Positions 44,744 to 57,229 of a stretch of 64,000 bases of DNA are shown here, one piece after another. The position numbers and the translations under genes were made by a program. The stretch is from Aphidius gifuensis. Lineage: Eukaryota; Arthropoda; Insecta; Hymenoptera; Braconidae. The notes beneath the pieces are model-generated. The model searched no databases. It saw only the letters and a list, made by a program, of their open reading frames with translations, and was not told the DNA's origin. The stretch covers positions 7,264,492 to 7,328,491 of the forward strand of contig NC_057791.1 in the NCBI RefSeq assembly GCF_014905175.1, in the 5' to 3' direction. Numbering within the stretch: position 1 is the stretch's first letter; every line of letters begins with the position of its first letter.

Positions 44744-45632
44744 AAAAAATTGAAGATTTTTGTTTTGGATATTGGTCATCTTTTATTCTTTTTTTTTTCA
44801 AATAAATATTTTCAGGGAAGGGAGGGTGAAGGGGTAGGAGGAGAGTGGGGAGGGAAAGGAGGGGAGGTAGTAATTTATGCCCATATTTACGTGTTTTTTT
44901 TATATGACAGTTATTTTTCCTTAAATTCTGCTCAGTTTTATTCTTTATATTTAGTGATCTTCCCAAGAAATTTTCGTATATTTTCCTTATATTTATTTAT
45001 ATTTATGGATATTTTCTAATATTTATTTATTTTTCTGTATTTTCCTTTTATATTTACTGGTATTTACTAGATATTTTCCCATTTTTATAGTATTTATATT
45101 CAATGATTTTTCAAAATTATAAATATTTTATATGTTTCCATATTATATAATGTTTTTCTTTATATTCATGATTTTCCTTTTAAAAATTTCTTATATTATC
45201 GTATTTTTCTTTATATTCGGTGGTTTTTTCTGATATTTTCATTTCTGTACCTTTTATATTTACTGATATTTTCCCATTTTATGGTATTTTCTTTTTATAT
45301 TCAGTGAGATTTTATATATTTACCAAATTATCGTAAAAGAAATTGGGACTTAGAATATTTTCAAATTCACCATGGTTGGGGTCCAAATAAAACAATAGGA
45401 AATTAAAATTTCCTAATAAAATTCCCTAAAAAAAAAGAAATCACCTAGGCTTGAGCCATCAGAGAATTTATCTGGCTTCAAGGTAAGGTAGATGATTCAC
45501 ATATTGTTATATCAAATATTATAAATGACGGTAATGTATCTAATTCATTTTCATATTTTATAATATTTGCTGAAGAAATATATTCAAATCTTGATTGTAT
45601 GGATGATTCAAAAGAAATATAAGACTACGTAC
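44744..45632. other. Satellite-like DNA and a short coding-like fragment
   Basis: 44815-44870 is a G-rich stretch. 44880-45330 is a degenerate TATTTTCC/TTTATATTCAGT array like 10890-11340. At 45485-45620 the plus strand reads KVDDSHIVISNIINDGNVSN then SFSYFIIFAEEIYSNLDCMD, after a possible donor/acceptor region. It is not recognised. Confidence 0.35.
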
Positions 45633-45892
45633 GACAGAAAATTGGTATTTTGATGTCCGAAGTTACCCGTTTAAATGTAGTATTTTGAGTTTTAATTGAC
45701 CATAACCTCCGGTTAATAGACCAGGCCTTTTCGACATCGGACAGGAGTGTGGTTGTATGTGTGAATTATTGTTGTGGTAAATATTGATAATTGATCTTTA
45801 ATAATAACAATGAAATGTTTTCATTGTAACAATGCGATCTTACGATAAAATGGTTGACAATGATTATTAAATATTTGTATGTTCTGATCAGT

Positions 45893-46245
45893 CACAATGT
45901 GTCTAATAATTGTGATGACAAAAACTTCTGCAGGTTTGCTTTTCAATCCCCAACGACAATTTACATTTCCGTGGTTCAGTTCCCGGTTTTACGACAACTA
46001 CTGCCTCGTCTGAGTTTTTCGGGGTGTATACTTGTATTATCTTCTAGTATGTAACAAAAGGGCTGACCTCAAACGTGTCACTATCCGAGGGTATTGCGTT
46101 AGTCTATCGAAGATACAATCTAATCTGTCATATCTGGCTCTAAGAAAGTCGCAAGATTCTTAGGTATCTGGTAGAATAGTTTAGGAATAAGTCCTTTTAG
46201 TTCGAGTATTATGTTATTACTTTTTAAGTGCATTTAGCTGTGTAG
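45893..46245. repeat. Diverged copy of the repeat at 60170-60510
   Basis: GTGTCTAATAATT, CGACAA, GAGTTTTTCGGGGTGT, AAAAGGG-TG-CC, CAATCTAATCTG, AAGAAAGTCG and GTCCTTTTAGTT recur in the same order at about 60178-60500. 46330-46395 separately matches 9280-9330 in reverse. Confidence 0.6.
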
Positions 46246-47224
46246 TTTCAAGTCTTATCGAATATTTGTATTCTAGTTTTTTGAATGTTGATGGAATCTA
46301 ATATTTCGTGAAAAAAGATATGTCTTGTAGAACCCCTCTCACGCTTTGGAAATTCACACATTATTCCCACTGCCCTTGTAACATAAAATAATAGTATAAT
46401 GTTAGTGTTAAATAATGTTATGTTACATTTAGTTCTATCTTTATCATTTTTTGTCGTCAACACAACTGAAATTTTTTTCAATGTCGGATGTACTATTGTA
46501 AACGAAAATTGGTAATGTCAAAACAATTTAAATATAAAGGTGAATTTATTAACGAAGAAAAGCTTGAAAATATCGCAAAACGTAGTGATCATTTAAATAA
46601 AATCATAAAAACATGTTATGTAAAAAAAATTAAAAATGAAAATGAGTAGTCAAAGATAGTGGCAAAAACTGTTTGTCAAAGAAACCGAATCATTATTCTT
46701 CAAGTTTTTGGCAAAATATAAAATGTTGTAGTTGTCATCTAACACTCGGCATAGAAATTATTGTATCAAAGAAATTAATTGGTCTTCATTCTGTATGGAA
46801 TATTGAATGCAGTTTTTGTGATTTTCAAACAGAAGTGCATACAGAAAGGATAATTTGACTAGCATTAATAAAACTTGAAGATGTCTATACAAAAACTCTA
46901 CTTGGTAAATATTGCTTTGAGAATTGTTTATTTTTTTGTAATACTTTTTCACAAGTTTATGAAGTTTGTTTTTATTTTTCAGGTGTTTTACATTTAGATG
47001 ATGGTTTGTATATATTGAAAAAAATTATCGGCTTGTTTAAATATTTCACCACTGAATAATTAATTATATAAAAATTATGAACAAGAGGTTGAATTATCTG
47101 TTGAAGATGCAGCTGCAGAAAGTTGTACATTAGCTAAGGAGGGAAGAGAACTAACCAACAATACAGTAAAAAAATTATGTTCCGAATTGGAAGGACACAG
47201 AAAACTGGATAGTATTTTTCAATC

Positions 47225-47849
47225 TTAACATTTTATAAAGTAATTCAAGACTTTTTCTTGCTTCATTTTGATTTTTAATATCAATTTTCGAAACTTGAAA
47301 TTCTATAAATGATTTCAGGGTCGATATTGAATGATTTATTTTTAGTATTAACGTTTTAAACTTGACATTAAATATATAAATGTAAGACTACTTCTGGATT
47401 AATTTTGATTTTTAATAATTTTTTAAACATGGAATTTTATTGATCAATTCAAGACTTTTTCTCGATCAACTTCGTTTTTTAATATTAATTTCTAAATCAT
47501 GTTATGGTATAAATTACTTCGGGGTTTTAATTGAATCATTTTTATTTTCTGAAAAATTAATATATTTAATTTCATCATACTCATTTTCATTTTATCTTTT
47601 TTCATCCGTTGCTACTATTGAATTTCATTTTTATAAATTCATATGATTAATTTATCAAAATTACAACTTCGTTCAGTAATCAAAATAACTGTCTAAAAAT
47701 ATTGAATTCTTCCCCTATCTAATTTATTTTAATAATTTAACAGTGTAAAAAAATAAAATGAGATTGTAAAAAATGTGTTTTTGTATATTTATTTTTTTCT
47801 TTTCGAAATTTTTATTTTCTAGACCACCTAAAATTTTTGATCGATTGTA
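47225..47849. other. AT-rich insertion inside the Mutator relic
   Basis: Degenerate repeats of about 90-100 bp built from TTGATTTTTAATATTAATTT and CAAGACTTTTTCT-type phrases (47245, 47400, 47450). No coding content. Confidence 0.45.
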
Positions 47850-48292
47850 CCCAAGTGGAAAAAAAATATTTAATTTATATTTAATGGAAATATAAATTAA
47901 ATATAATGGATATACAGTTTTGGACATACTAAAAGTAAATTTAGAAAAAATTTAGAAAAAATTTAGAACAAATATAAATCAAATTTAGAATATGTTCAAG
48001 TTTGGACATACTAAAATTAAACTTTTTCTAGATTTTTTCTTAATTTTTTTTTTATTTTTTGTAAATTTTTTTTAAATTTAATTTTCGTATGTTCAAAACT
48101 GTATATATTTTAAATTTAGTTTATATTTTTTCTAAATCTTTTCTAAATTTTTTCTAAATTTTTTCTAAATTTAATTTTAGTATGTCCAAAACTGTATATA
48201 TTTTAAATTTAGTTCATATTTTTTCTAAATTTTTTCTAATTATAAAATAAATATATTTCATATTACCAATAAATATATTTTTTTCACTTGGG
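47850..48292. mobile_element. MITE of the CCCAAGTGG group, in the Mutator relic
   Basis: CCCAAGTGGAAAAAAAATAT and its inverse end TTTTCACTTGGG, with TA on both sides (47848-47849 and 48293-48294). The interior shares the TTTAGAAAAAATTTAGAA runs of the copy at 40505. Confidence 0.8.
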
Positions 48293-49562
48293 TATCCAGA
48301 ATCGGATACTCTGTATTCTTGTAATGTTATTAGAATAAGAAAGATTTTGCCAGTAAAAGCAACAGCGTTTAATACAGCCATTGAGAATATTGACCATTTA
48401 ATGGTTTCTCACGACATGGGCTGGAGTAAAAGAAGAAATGAGAAGATGATGACAGCCTTAATAGATATAGAACGATAATAGTGTTTTTGTCAAGGAAAAT
48501 TCTTGATTATACTGCCAGAAATTTTAAATGTAGGAACTGTAATAATGAAAATAACCCTAATAACTATCGATGTCGTAAAAATTATCTCGGTAGTGCAAAA
48601 GCAATGGAGCCAGACGCAAGAGCTGAACTAGTAAAAAATAGTCTAAAATTGAAAGGTGTAGGCTGAGATGTACGAGCAGGCATTAGAGATGATGATAGCT
48701 CTACAATCGTCTTAATTTTAAAAAGTAGTGCTCATCCAATAATTGAATTATCATGTCTCGTTTACCTGGCGAGAAATTTTGTTGATGGTTTATACACTTA
48801 AAAAAAAACAACAGCTACCTAGAACGACTAGGTGTTATAAAACATTTGAAAAATGTTTTTCTCGCGCTTCGGCACGAAATGTTGGGATCGCCGTCAAGTT
48901 GGGTGAAACAATTTTATCAATTCATGATCATGTTTATAGAGAACACGAAAATTGTAGTAGTTGATGGCATTGTGATGAGATAAAATAAAGAACCGTTACA
49001 CTCGCAAGCCCACATCTTTACTCTGCATACTGCATACTCACAGCTTCTTGAATAAGATAATAACTCATCTTAATTTACTGTCGATGCTACAAGTCAAGCA
49101 AATGAAAATTTTAATGCAACTGTAGCACACTAAATGCCAAAAGCAAATTGTTATTCATTATTAAGGCAAGAGTCAATTTTTGATCATGAAAAAAAAATTA
49201 AAATTATCACCTAGAAAATATACTGATCAATTTGTATTGAGAAAAAAGTTTGGGATAGAGTTGAAGGATACGAAAAACATTCCTCAACAATCAGCAGTTG
49301 TTAATATTAGGAAACTGTATTTTTTGTATCCATCTAACAGATATATATCAATCCTACTCAAATCATGCAAGTATTCTTGTTGCACATAATGCTCTATTGA
49401 TGCACCACGTTTGTAAAGGCTATTAAAGATTGCTCGATATTGGTAAATAAAGAAAATATGTATCAGTAAAGGAAGAAATGGTATTATAAAATTATTATCA
49501 CGTGATATTGAAGACAAGTAACCAAGAACAACAAAAGGTAAACCAATTATGAATAAAATTAT

Positions 49563-50365
49563 CATAACGAAAAAAAAACCTAGTTTTTTTTACAAAAAAA
49601 GCGTCAAGTATTCAAAATCGTTCAGCTATTTTATTGTTTTAATACAAAAAAATGTGGTACCAAAAAAAGTCAAGAATTCAATATATTTTTAATGCATATA
49701 ATTAAGTCTTAACTGTTGATAAAATTTTGAACTTGACCCCACCTTTTTTTTTAATTTAAATATCATTATATAGGGAATATCCGAATTCAGTGCCGTGGCC
49801 CCCGCGGTGAGGGACGTGACTTATCGTCCATACTGGTCTCCATGACCGTCCGTTGTCATTTTTATTTTTTGACTAGTTTCGTCTAGTTTCTAGTCGAATC
49901 AAGTCTTGGCAAGTCAAAAATGTTGGAACGATTTTTACATTGCCGAATTGAAGGACGGCGGAGGTTCTTTGACAAGTCAAGTCAATTCAAGTCGAATCAA
50001 GTCTTGGCAAGTCAAAAAATGTTTGAACGATGTTCAAAACTAGACGAAACTATTCAAAAAATAAAAATGACAACGGACGGTCATGGAGACCAGTATGGAC
50101 GATAAGTCACGTCCCTCACCGCGGGGGCCACGGCACTGAATTCGGGTATTCCCTATATAATGATATTTAAATTAAAAAAAAGGTGGGGTCAAGTTCAAAA
50201 TTTTATCAACAGTTAAGACTTAATTATATGCATTAAAAATATATTGAATTCTTGACTTTTTTTGGTACCACATCTTTTTGTATTAAAACAATAAAATAGC
50301 TAAACGATTTCGAATACTTGACGCTTCTTTTTGTAAAAAAAACTAGGTTTTTTTTTTGTTATGAT
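49563..50365. mobile_element. 800-bp palindromic element
   Basis: The arms begin ATCATAAC and end GTTATGAT and pair for about 350 bases, through CGTCAAGTATTC, TTAAGTCTTAACTGTTGATA, GACCCCACCTTTTTTT and the GC-rich CAGTGCCGTGGCCCCCGCGG block. The centre (about 49900-50000) holds repeats of GTCGAATCAAGTCTTGGCAA. No ORF codes for anything recognisable. The 61-codon frame at 49920 is arm sequence. Confidence 0.8.
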
Positions 50366-50746
50366 ATCACATCGTTTTGTAAAGTTTAAATATTAATATA
50401 TTTTTTTTCATACGTTGACGAATCAATTTATTATTTATTCTCATGAAGTTTCATAAAGAGGTTGTGACGTCACATTGTGTACTAGCTTTTAGCATAGGCA
50501 GCTGTTGAAGCTCGCGGAATGGAGCAATCGGAGCAAGCCAGTGCATATTATCACCAGTAATGGTGCTAGTAAGTCGAATGCACAAAGTCACATGTTGTAT
50601 TCGTTTATTTTTTTTCCACCATGTTCAATGATTTTTTTTTTTTTTTTTTTTTTGTGTTCATATATACAATTAATTATAGTTGAATCAATTCATTGATTAA
50701 TTTTAATTTTTAAGTTTGAATTAATTTTTTAGTTCTCAGTCAATAA
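50366..50746. other. Unassigned sequence with T run
   Basis: 50500-50600 has moderate GC content and reads GCTGTTGAAGCTCGCGGAAT. A T run of about 23 lies at 50631-50653. No gene is supported. Confidence 0.3.
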
Positions 50747-51810
50747 TTATCTCAATTTTCTAATAAAATGTAGGCCGAATGTCAACGATTTATTGATGTC
50801 ACATCTGGAAAATCTAAATGTCGTATTTTTATCATTACAATCATCATCATCTTGATTTTTAGGACAGTTGAATGTTGAGTTTGGAGATAGTTGTAAATGA
50901 ATACTGTCATTAATGTTTTGATTTTTTTCTAAATAATGATACGAGTCTGAATCTGTTGTTACAATGCATAGTTTCAATGATGGGGCAAATCAGTATCAAA
51001 TGTATCATTAGCAATTAATGATTTTCTAACTAATGGTGTTGATAATGCACTTTTTAATTCACTTGATGTAAATGTTTCATTATGTTTTTTCTTTTGACAA
51101 ACTATCTTATAATTCCGTGAATGTCATCGTTACATTGTGAATATTTCAATCCATTGTTAATAAATTTATTATTGTTAATTTCGTTTTCATTAATTTTATC
51201 AATATCTGTTGATGTATCTAAAAAAAATGGTCTTGATGTGTTCATCATTGATGCATCCTTAAATCAGACAATTGATAAAAGAATTAATACTATTTGATTG
51301 CGACATATTAAAGAATGTATCAAGACTTTCTTGACGATTTGATAATGACAATGATATTCTTAACGTGCCTGACACTGATGGTCTCAACATTGCTGACGCA
51401 TGTTCTTTGTCTTTTTGATTTGTATTATCATTTTCATTATTTATTTTTATTGATGATTTTTGTTGATAATTTAATTTCCAAACATTATGACTTGTTGGTG
51501 ATGTTATTTCCATTATTAATTCCAAACTCATTCTTCCATTTTGATCGGTCTCTTAAAAGTTCTTAGATCAATTGTTTTTGTTGTATATCATTTGACAAAT
51601 CATCAAGTGAACTCACTTGATAAATCTTTTCTTAACCAAGCTTCAAGATATTCTGTCACTCACTGACAGCAACCATCTTTCATTGTCATCACAGTTAACA
51701 TGTGATAGATCAATTATTATACAATCGGAAAAATCGTTGATAATGATGTCTTGGGCATCATTGTTCTAAATATTTTTCATTTTATCTGACATTCTATTAT
51801 TATTAATATT
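50747..51810 (-). pseudogene. Broken minus-strand gene, unrecognised
   Basis: Starting near 51795 the minus strand reads MSDKMKNI, then DAQDIIINDFSDCIIIDLSH, NERWLLSVS and, after a shift, EYLEAWLRKDLSSEFT and SNDIQQKQLI. Next come LLRDRSKWKNEFGINNGN, HASAMLRPSVSGTLRISLSL and SNRQESLDTFFNMSQSNSIN, and further on SSELKSALSTPLVRKSLIAN. It is Ser/Asn-rich and looks like a regulatory or cytoskeletal protein. At least four frame breaks. I cannot name the family. Confidence 0.35.
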
Positions 51811-52061
51811 TATTACTCAAAACTACAAAATAGTTGTTCATCAATCATCACAAAAAGATGAACAAGTCAAAAGTATTTAAAAATATGTTAGCTTTTTTGC
51901 TCTATAAACATATGCTCCTGCAGCTGATTCAGATATTCAAAAATAAATACTTTTTCATATATAAGTTAAAAAAAAAAACTCATTAAACTCGATGAAATGA
52001 AAAATAAACAATAACAACATGTGACTAGAAAAGATAGCTAAAAGTATCTTTATTGAATTCG

Positions 52062-52450
52062 CGCCATCGATCCGATATTGAATACTGTAAATATACTTAA
52101 AGGTTCTTTCGCAACATTTACTATTCTTGCTCAATTTTATTTTTATTGTGTTGTCGAATTTTTCTGGACCTGTAAGCAATATTGCTTTGTGTTGCTTTGA
52201 TTTCATTTTATAATGTTTGTCAAATTGCCCTCGCAATCTCTGAAACTGTAATAATCCCAACAACATATGGCGCGCGCACCATCGATGCGATATTGAATAC
52301 TGTACTGATATAAAGGTTCTTTTACACCATTCTACTATTCTTGGTCAATTTTATTTTATAATGTTGTCGAATTGCTCTGGACTTGGAAGCCATATTGCTT
52401 CGATTTAATTTTGGTTTCTAATGTTTGTCAGAGTGCCCTGAGTTTTTAAG
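52062..52450. repeat. Two-copy tandem duplication, about 215 bp
   Basis: CATCGAT-CGATATTGAATAC, AAAGGTTCTTT, CTATTCTTG-TCAATTTTAT and AATGTTTGTCA occur in order twice (from about 52062 and 52279), about 85 percent alike by eye. Confidence 0.7.
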
Positions 52451-53427
52451 GAAATATCAAGAAAAAACGCAATTTCTGAAAATGATTTTGAAGTTTAAAA
52501 AAAAAGTATACATCTAAAAAATCTGTTTTTTTTTATTAAAAAGCTTGATATTGATTTAATGAAATGACCAGAAGACAAAATATTTTTATCTAATCAATCA
52601 TATTTTAGAATAAATTCCCAAGGAATTAGAGGGTTAGGGTTAGCTCTATGCCGATAATATATAGGCACCGTAGTTAATCTCGTTTCTCCCACTTTTTTTT
52701 TTTCTCATACTTGACGCGAGGCACTACCGTACTCTAAAGAGAAGTTGCCATGATACCAAACAATGAATACTGATTCATTATTTGAAGATAAACATAATAT
52801 TGCATAAGTTTGAATGATATTAATTGATAGATTTTCTAAAATTATTCGATGTATTCAAGAAAGTCAGGTGCTTACTAAAATCTTTATTCTTACCTAAATA
52901 TAGTTGAAGTGTCAATATTCTTTCTAAACATTGTTCAAAAAACTCCAAGTAAGTCTTATGTTAATAATAAAAATAATTATAATAATAGAAATAATTATAC
53001 TAATAAAAATGACGTATTAATATTTTTCAATAGTAACTGTTGATCATTCACGATTTGATATAATCCTCATATAAAATGGACAGTTGTCATCGGTCTTCCG
53101 GACATTTTATTGGTCATTGTTTTTCTCTCACTTACTCTCATATGAATTTCTTTCTGTTTGCCTTTTTCTATTATTTTCATATTTATTTCGTTAGCAACAA
53201 AAAAACAAAAAAAAAAGAGTCAGTGAGACATAGTTTGTTTTTTTTGTTGCTAACGAAATGAATCAAATAAATAAAGAGTGAACTTTGGAAGATTCAATCA
53301 GTAACATATATGAGCGCTTGAAAGACCGCGCGGCACATAAAATGTTGATTGTTTATTATTGTTATAAACAAATTCATCAGTAGAAACCCACAAAAAAATA
53401 TCTTTTACTTCTTCAGAATGTCCTTTA
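52451..53427. other. AT-rich region with one short hairpin
   Basis: ATTTCGTTAGCAACAAAAAA (53187) and TTTTTTGTTGCTAACGAAAT (53241) form a hairpin of 20 bp. Otherwise no feature is seen. Confidence 0.4.
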
Positions 53428-53593
53428 TTAAATGGATTTCTCAGAAATACTGTGCAACAAATATTTATTGTAAAAAAAATTGTTTCAACTTTTAAAAAAT
53501 TTTGACTTCATAATTTTCTACTGGTTTTTTTATTTTCAAAATTTTTTTTTTACAATATTTTGTTGCACAGTATTTCTGAAATATCCATTAAAT
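53428..53593. mobile_element. Small MITE with TCAGAAATACTGTGCAACAA arms
   Basis: The arms AAATGGATTTCTCAGAAATA and TATTTCTGAAATATCCATT are inverted and continue through CTGTGCAACAAA-TATT and poly-A/T. About 165 bp. No ORF. Confidence 0.65.
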
Positions 53594-53860
53594 AAAAACA
53601 AAACATAAATTTACAATTGATGTCACTGAAAGCCTCAATTTTAGATGAGCTGTTTATTTTTTTATCATAACTTTAATAATCGAAAGAAGTAATATATAAA
53701 AAAAAATGGCAAAATTTCGAAGTATAAAGTTGAATAATTTGCTGGATGAAAAAAAAAAAAAAAAAAATTAGGCGCTTTTTCACGATGACGCTTGCGATAC
53801 ATGTTAATAATATTATACTAAAAAGCGCCAATTTTTTTTTTTTCATCCAGCGAATTATTC
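53594..53860. mobile_element. Half copy of the foldback element at 9581
   Basis: One arm plus the centre. The GCGCC-bounded centre lies in the opposite orientation to that at 9760-9810. Confidence 0.7.
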
Positions 53861-54655
53861 CAGGCTTGGTGGTACAAATCAGTACAAATTATTCTGCGTC
53901 AGTAGCAATTTTTTTTTTCCCTTGAGTCATCTAGATACAAAATCAATTTTTAACCCTTTCTCCACCCCTTAATTTTAAGGTACAAATAAAAACAATTGCG
54001 GTGAAAAATAGTACAAATGGAGACGCTTCTAATGAGCATTCTAGATAATTTTTTTTTAGAACTTATGCAGGCCAGGTTCACGCACCTGTACAATTCTTCT
54101 ACATATTTTAATTTAACCGTGAATGATGAAATAATAACGATATCAATTATATATAAGAAATAACAAATCTTCTTGCACATAAATAAATCAAAAATTAAAA
54201 CATGTATATATACTTAGCTAAGGAAGAATTAAAAAAAAAAAGAATAACATTGTACGGCACACACACTTACAAGAAAATAGTCGATAACCATGCTTGCATG
54301 CATGCATATCGGTATGTATAACGACATGAAACAACTCGAGAGTGGGGATAAGGAGGACATTCAGCAGAGAAATTTATTTTTTAATAAGATTTTGTTCTTG
54401 GTTTTTACGGAATTTGATATCTTTTTTATTAGTTATTGAAAAAAACCGAAAGTAGGCTTATCGAAAAGAGGGCCATCGATATATAGTTATAATAAAACTA
54501 TTTTTATTTTTTTTTTCGGCCATTAGTTAGCCTAAAAATTGATAAATTAGAAATGATGACGTCACAGAGCGCAAACTTAAAATACCCGGTAAGAGAGTTC
54601 GCGTTCGTTCTATATATTTCTTTCTTTCTAAAATTGAGGCGAGACCCTACCTTGT
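53861..54655. repeat. Inverted partial copy of 7565-8340
   Basis: Includes TGCAGGCCAGGTTCACGCAC at 54066 and the CGAGACCCTACCTTGTCTCC end near 54637-54660. Contains GTGACGTCA-type sequence in reverse (TGATGACGTCACAGAGCGC at 54554). Confidence 0.65.
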
Positions 54656-54724
54656 CTCCTGATATTAGAAAACTTTATCTCCAGTTTTGTTGTACATATC
54701 TTTAAATATTAAATATTAATCATT

Positions 54725-54773
54725 CCCAAGTGGAAATAATATATTTCCAATAAATATATTATTTCCACTTGGG
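54725..54773. mobile_element. 49-bp minimal hairpin of the CCCAAGTGG group
   Basis: CCCAAGTGGAAATAATATAT and its inverse with only about 8 unpaired bases between. It appears to be an element reduced to its two ends. Confidence 0.65.
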
Positions 54774-54844
54774 TTTTTTGAATTTCCGAATTTTTTTTTT
54801 TCATAATGTTATAGAATTGGAATTAAAGATTATTATACCAGACC

Positions 54845-57069
54845 ATGTTTGAAGAGACTCAGGAATACATAATGCAGGAAAGATATCGAGAAATAGAAAA
54901 TAATTCAGAAAAAGAGAAACTTGCATCAAATGGAGATGAACGAACAGAAAAATCATCCCTTCAGGTCCCATCTGGAAAATTGAAACCAGACCATAGTAGT
55001 GAGCATGAAACAAATATTTATTTCATTTATGTATTTTTCATAACATCAAAATGATTTTCCAATAACTTTTTTACGATATTTCTTTGATTACATCAAAGCG
55101 AAGGAGAGGAAATTTAAAAAAAAGCAGCAACAGTAAAGAAAATTAACATAGTAGTCGATAAGGTTGACGTAATAATAAATGAGACCATTGGAGTATCTGA
55201 CTTTTCACATTTCTTTACAATTGATAAAATAAGCCGTAACGAATCATGAATGTAATTTATTTTTTCTTCAAAAACATCAGTCATTAAAAAATTCTTTGGT
55301 TTCATAATCTAGTCCCATTAATTTTTTTATTACAATCTCTGTTATGGCTTTCGAATTATCATTGCAAGTTGAAATGAGTCAAATTTCAGATCCACTATTT
55401 TCTATTAATATTTTCTGTATTTTTTTACTTAAAGATTAACTCAACAGTAGATGTACTCGTTTTCTTGAATCTTTGTCAAGAAGAAGATCTTGCATTGCAA
55501 AATAAATTACATGATTACACTGAAACAACCAAATGTCTTCCAGTTTGTATAAATTAATTGACTCAATATTATCATTGACTATAACAGCATAAATTTCCAT
55601 TTCAAACTTATTCATTTCGAGTAACGAATTCTTCTCTTTCACTAACGAAATATCCTTCAGGTAATAAATGAGTACCATGTTGTTTAATTAACTTAAAACA
55701 ACGACTCTTTTTATATCTTCCATAGAATTACTTAAATCATGAAAAATATTATTGACTTTCCCTTTCAATTCGTTCAAGTCAGATGAAGTTTCAAGTGATC
55801 GTAAAGTTTTGATTTACATTGACCAACGATATTTTGACATAATTGATACAGAATAACTGTTAAATTTCGATGCACATAATTCATGATTGGCGACAGAGAG
55901 AGAGATCTTTTACTAGAATTTTTAGAGACTTCATCTGAGCATGAATAACTGAAATTACCTAAACTTGATGGACTAGCTATCGATTTATCAGAAACAGTCG
56001 TATCTAAAATACGAGATGACTCGAACCGTTTTGGTTTATTGTCAGTAAGAATGTCAGCATCTGAATTAATATGGATTACCTTTAAAAGTGTCTAGAAAGC
56101 TTTAAAAGATGTGTATGATTCTAGACATAAGTTTATTTTTTAAAAATAGCTCCCAAGTACTGGATAAACTTGGTGAAGGTGTGTTGAATATTCATCAATA
56201 GATAAAATAGATACATTGTATTGATGACACACCAACATTTTACCAGTATATATATTGATATATTGGTTCAAGTTCGCTGGCATAGTTTTCTGCTTTTCCA
56301 AGACATTGTCTAATATTCTCTGAACTCTCATTTATTTTAACTTTTGCGGTTCGTTTTTTATGAAGAAATAAGATATAATGCTGAGCTTTATCAGGGTCAT
56401 AATTCCTTTTTTTTAGAAAAGTCAACAAACTGACAAACTGTTATCAATCAAAGACAATGTTTTAACTGCAAAACGGTTAGATTAGTGTTGCCATGACGTA
56501 ATACTGTTGGAAATTTAGCATTGGTTATTAATAAAAGCATCGTGATTGAACCTTGAAGTTAGAACATATTTATATCCAGATAAAATTAAATCATGTGTCA
56601 AACGAATTGGTTTTTTAAGTTAAAATTTTTATCCCAGTTTGTACTGGCTCCCAGGTTCTACTAATATTGGTAAACTGCATTACAAATAATACCAAATTCA
56701 GAACGGAGTTGAATTTGGCAGCAGACGCAGGGACACATAAAATGTTGGAGCCTTTTGATAATAGCAGCCTCTCTCTCATGAAATTATCAAATGCTGCAAT
56801 TTCCAAGTGAAAAGGTTATTTTGCTAGATCAGTTTTCAACATCATAAATGCTTTGATGAGCCTTTTATCCAACCACTTATTTAGTTCAAGTCTCTTTCAA
56901 CATGAAGCATAAAGATGGATTCCATAATATATTCAAAAATTATTCGCTGCAGCTCATGAACATTCATACTCGTTACACAATTAAATTGCCTCATTTCAAC
57001 ATGACTTTTAATTGAAAGTATAAGCCTCATAAACTCAAATATTATGATAAAAATTTTAAAATAAATCAA
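54845..57069. pseudogene. Scattered coding-like fragments, both strands, unrecognised
   Basis: Plus strand 54845-55017 reads EETQEYIMQERYREIENNSE. Minus strand 57069-55114 has many short open runs, for example FDNFMRERLLLSKGSNILCV (56790), GYKYVLTSRFNHDAFINNQ (56580), DPDKAQHYILFLHKKR (56390) and ILTDNKPKRFESSRILDT with SIASPSSLGNFSYSCSDEVS (56060-55960), then NKFEMEIYAVIVNDNIESIN (55610). The runs look like decayed protein, possibly transposase in part (the LTSRFN-D piece recalls P-element/THAP-type enzymes), but the evidence is thin. Confidence 0.25.
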
Positions 57070-57229
57070 TCACAATATTGTTAGGAATTTTTTATAATAA
57101 TCAATGTTTTCTTTTTTTTCTTTTTTATTATCATACATATAAAAATTTTAAATAAAATAGAATAAACGGAAATTTTTTATTTATTGGATAATAAATTGGT
57201 TTTTGAAATATTATCATTGCTATATATTT

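Larger units (their letters stand above)
46490..49400 (+). pseudogene. Mutator-like transposase relic (arthropod Mutator-domain type)
   Basis: Pieces in order on the plus strand: SKQFKYKGEFINEEKLENIA (about 46516), FWQNIKCCSCHLTLGIEIIV and GLHSVWNIECSFCDFQTEVH (46700-46850), an intron-like gap ending TTTTTCAG at 46981, VELSVEDAAAESCTLAKEGR (47090-47150), then after repeats and a MITE FNTAIENIDHLMVSHDMGW-type sequence. NFKCRNCNNENNPNNYRCRK, YLGSAKAMEPDARAELVKNS and DDDSSTI follow (48520-48710), then KTFEKCFSRASARNV and HDHVYREHENC (48835-48955). The Cys pairs, GSA-xMEP and DDSSTI are typical of the Mutator-like transposase domain found in arthropods, as I recall it. Multiple stops and insertions show it is dead. 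Confidence 0.7.

Noticed and set aside
49284..49565. 93-codon minus-strand ORF with hydrophobic runs
   Set aside because: It lies antisense to the end of the Mutator relic and the palindrome edge. Hydrophobicity follows from AT-rich codons.
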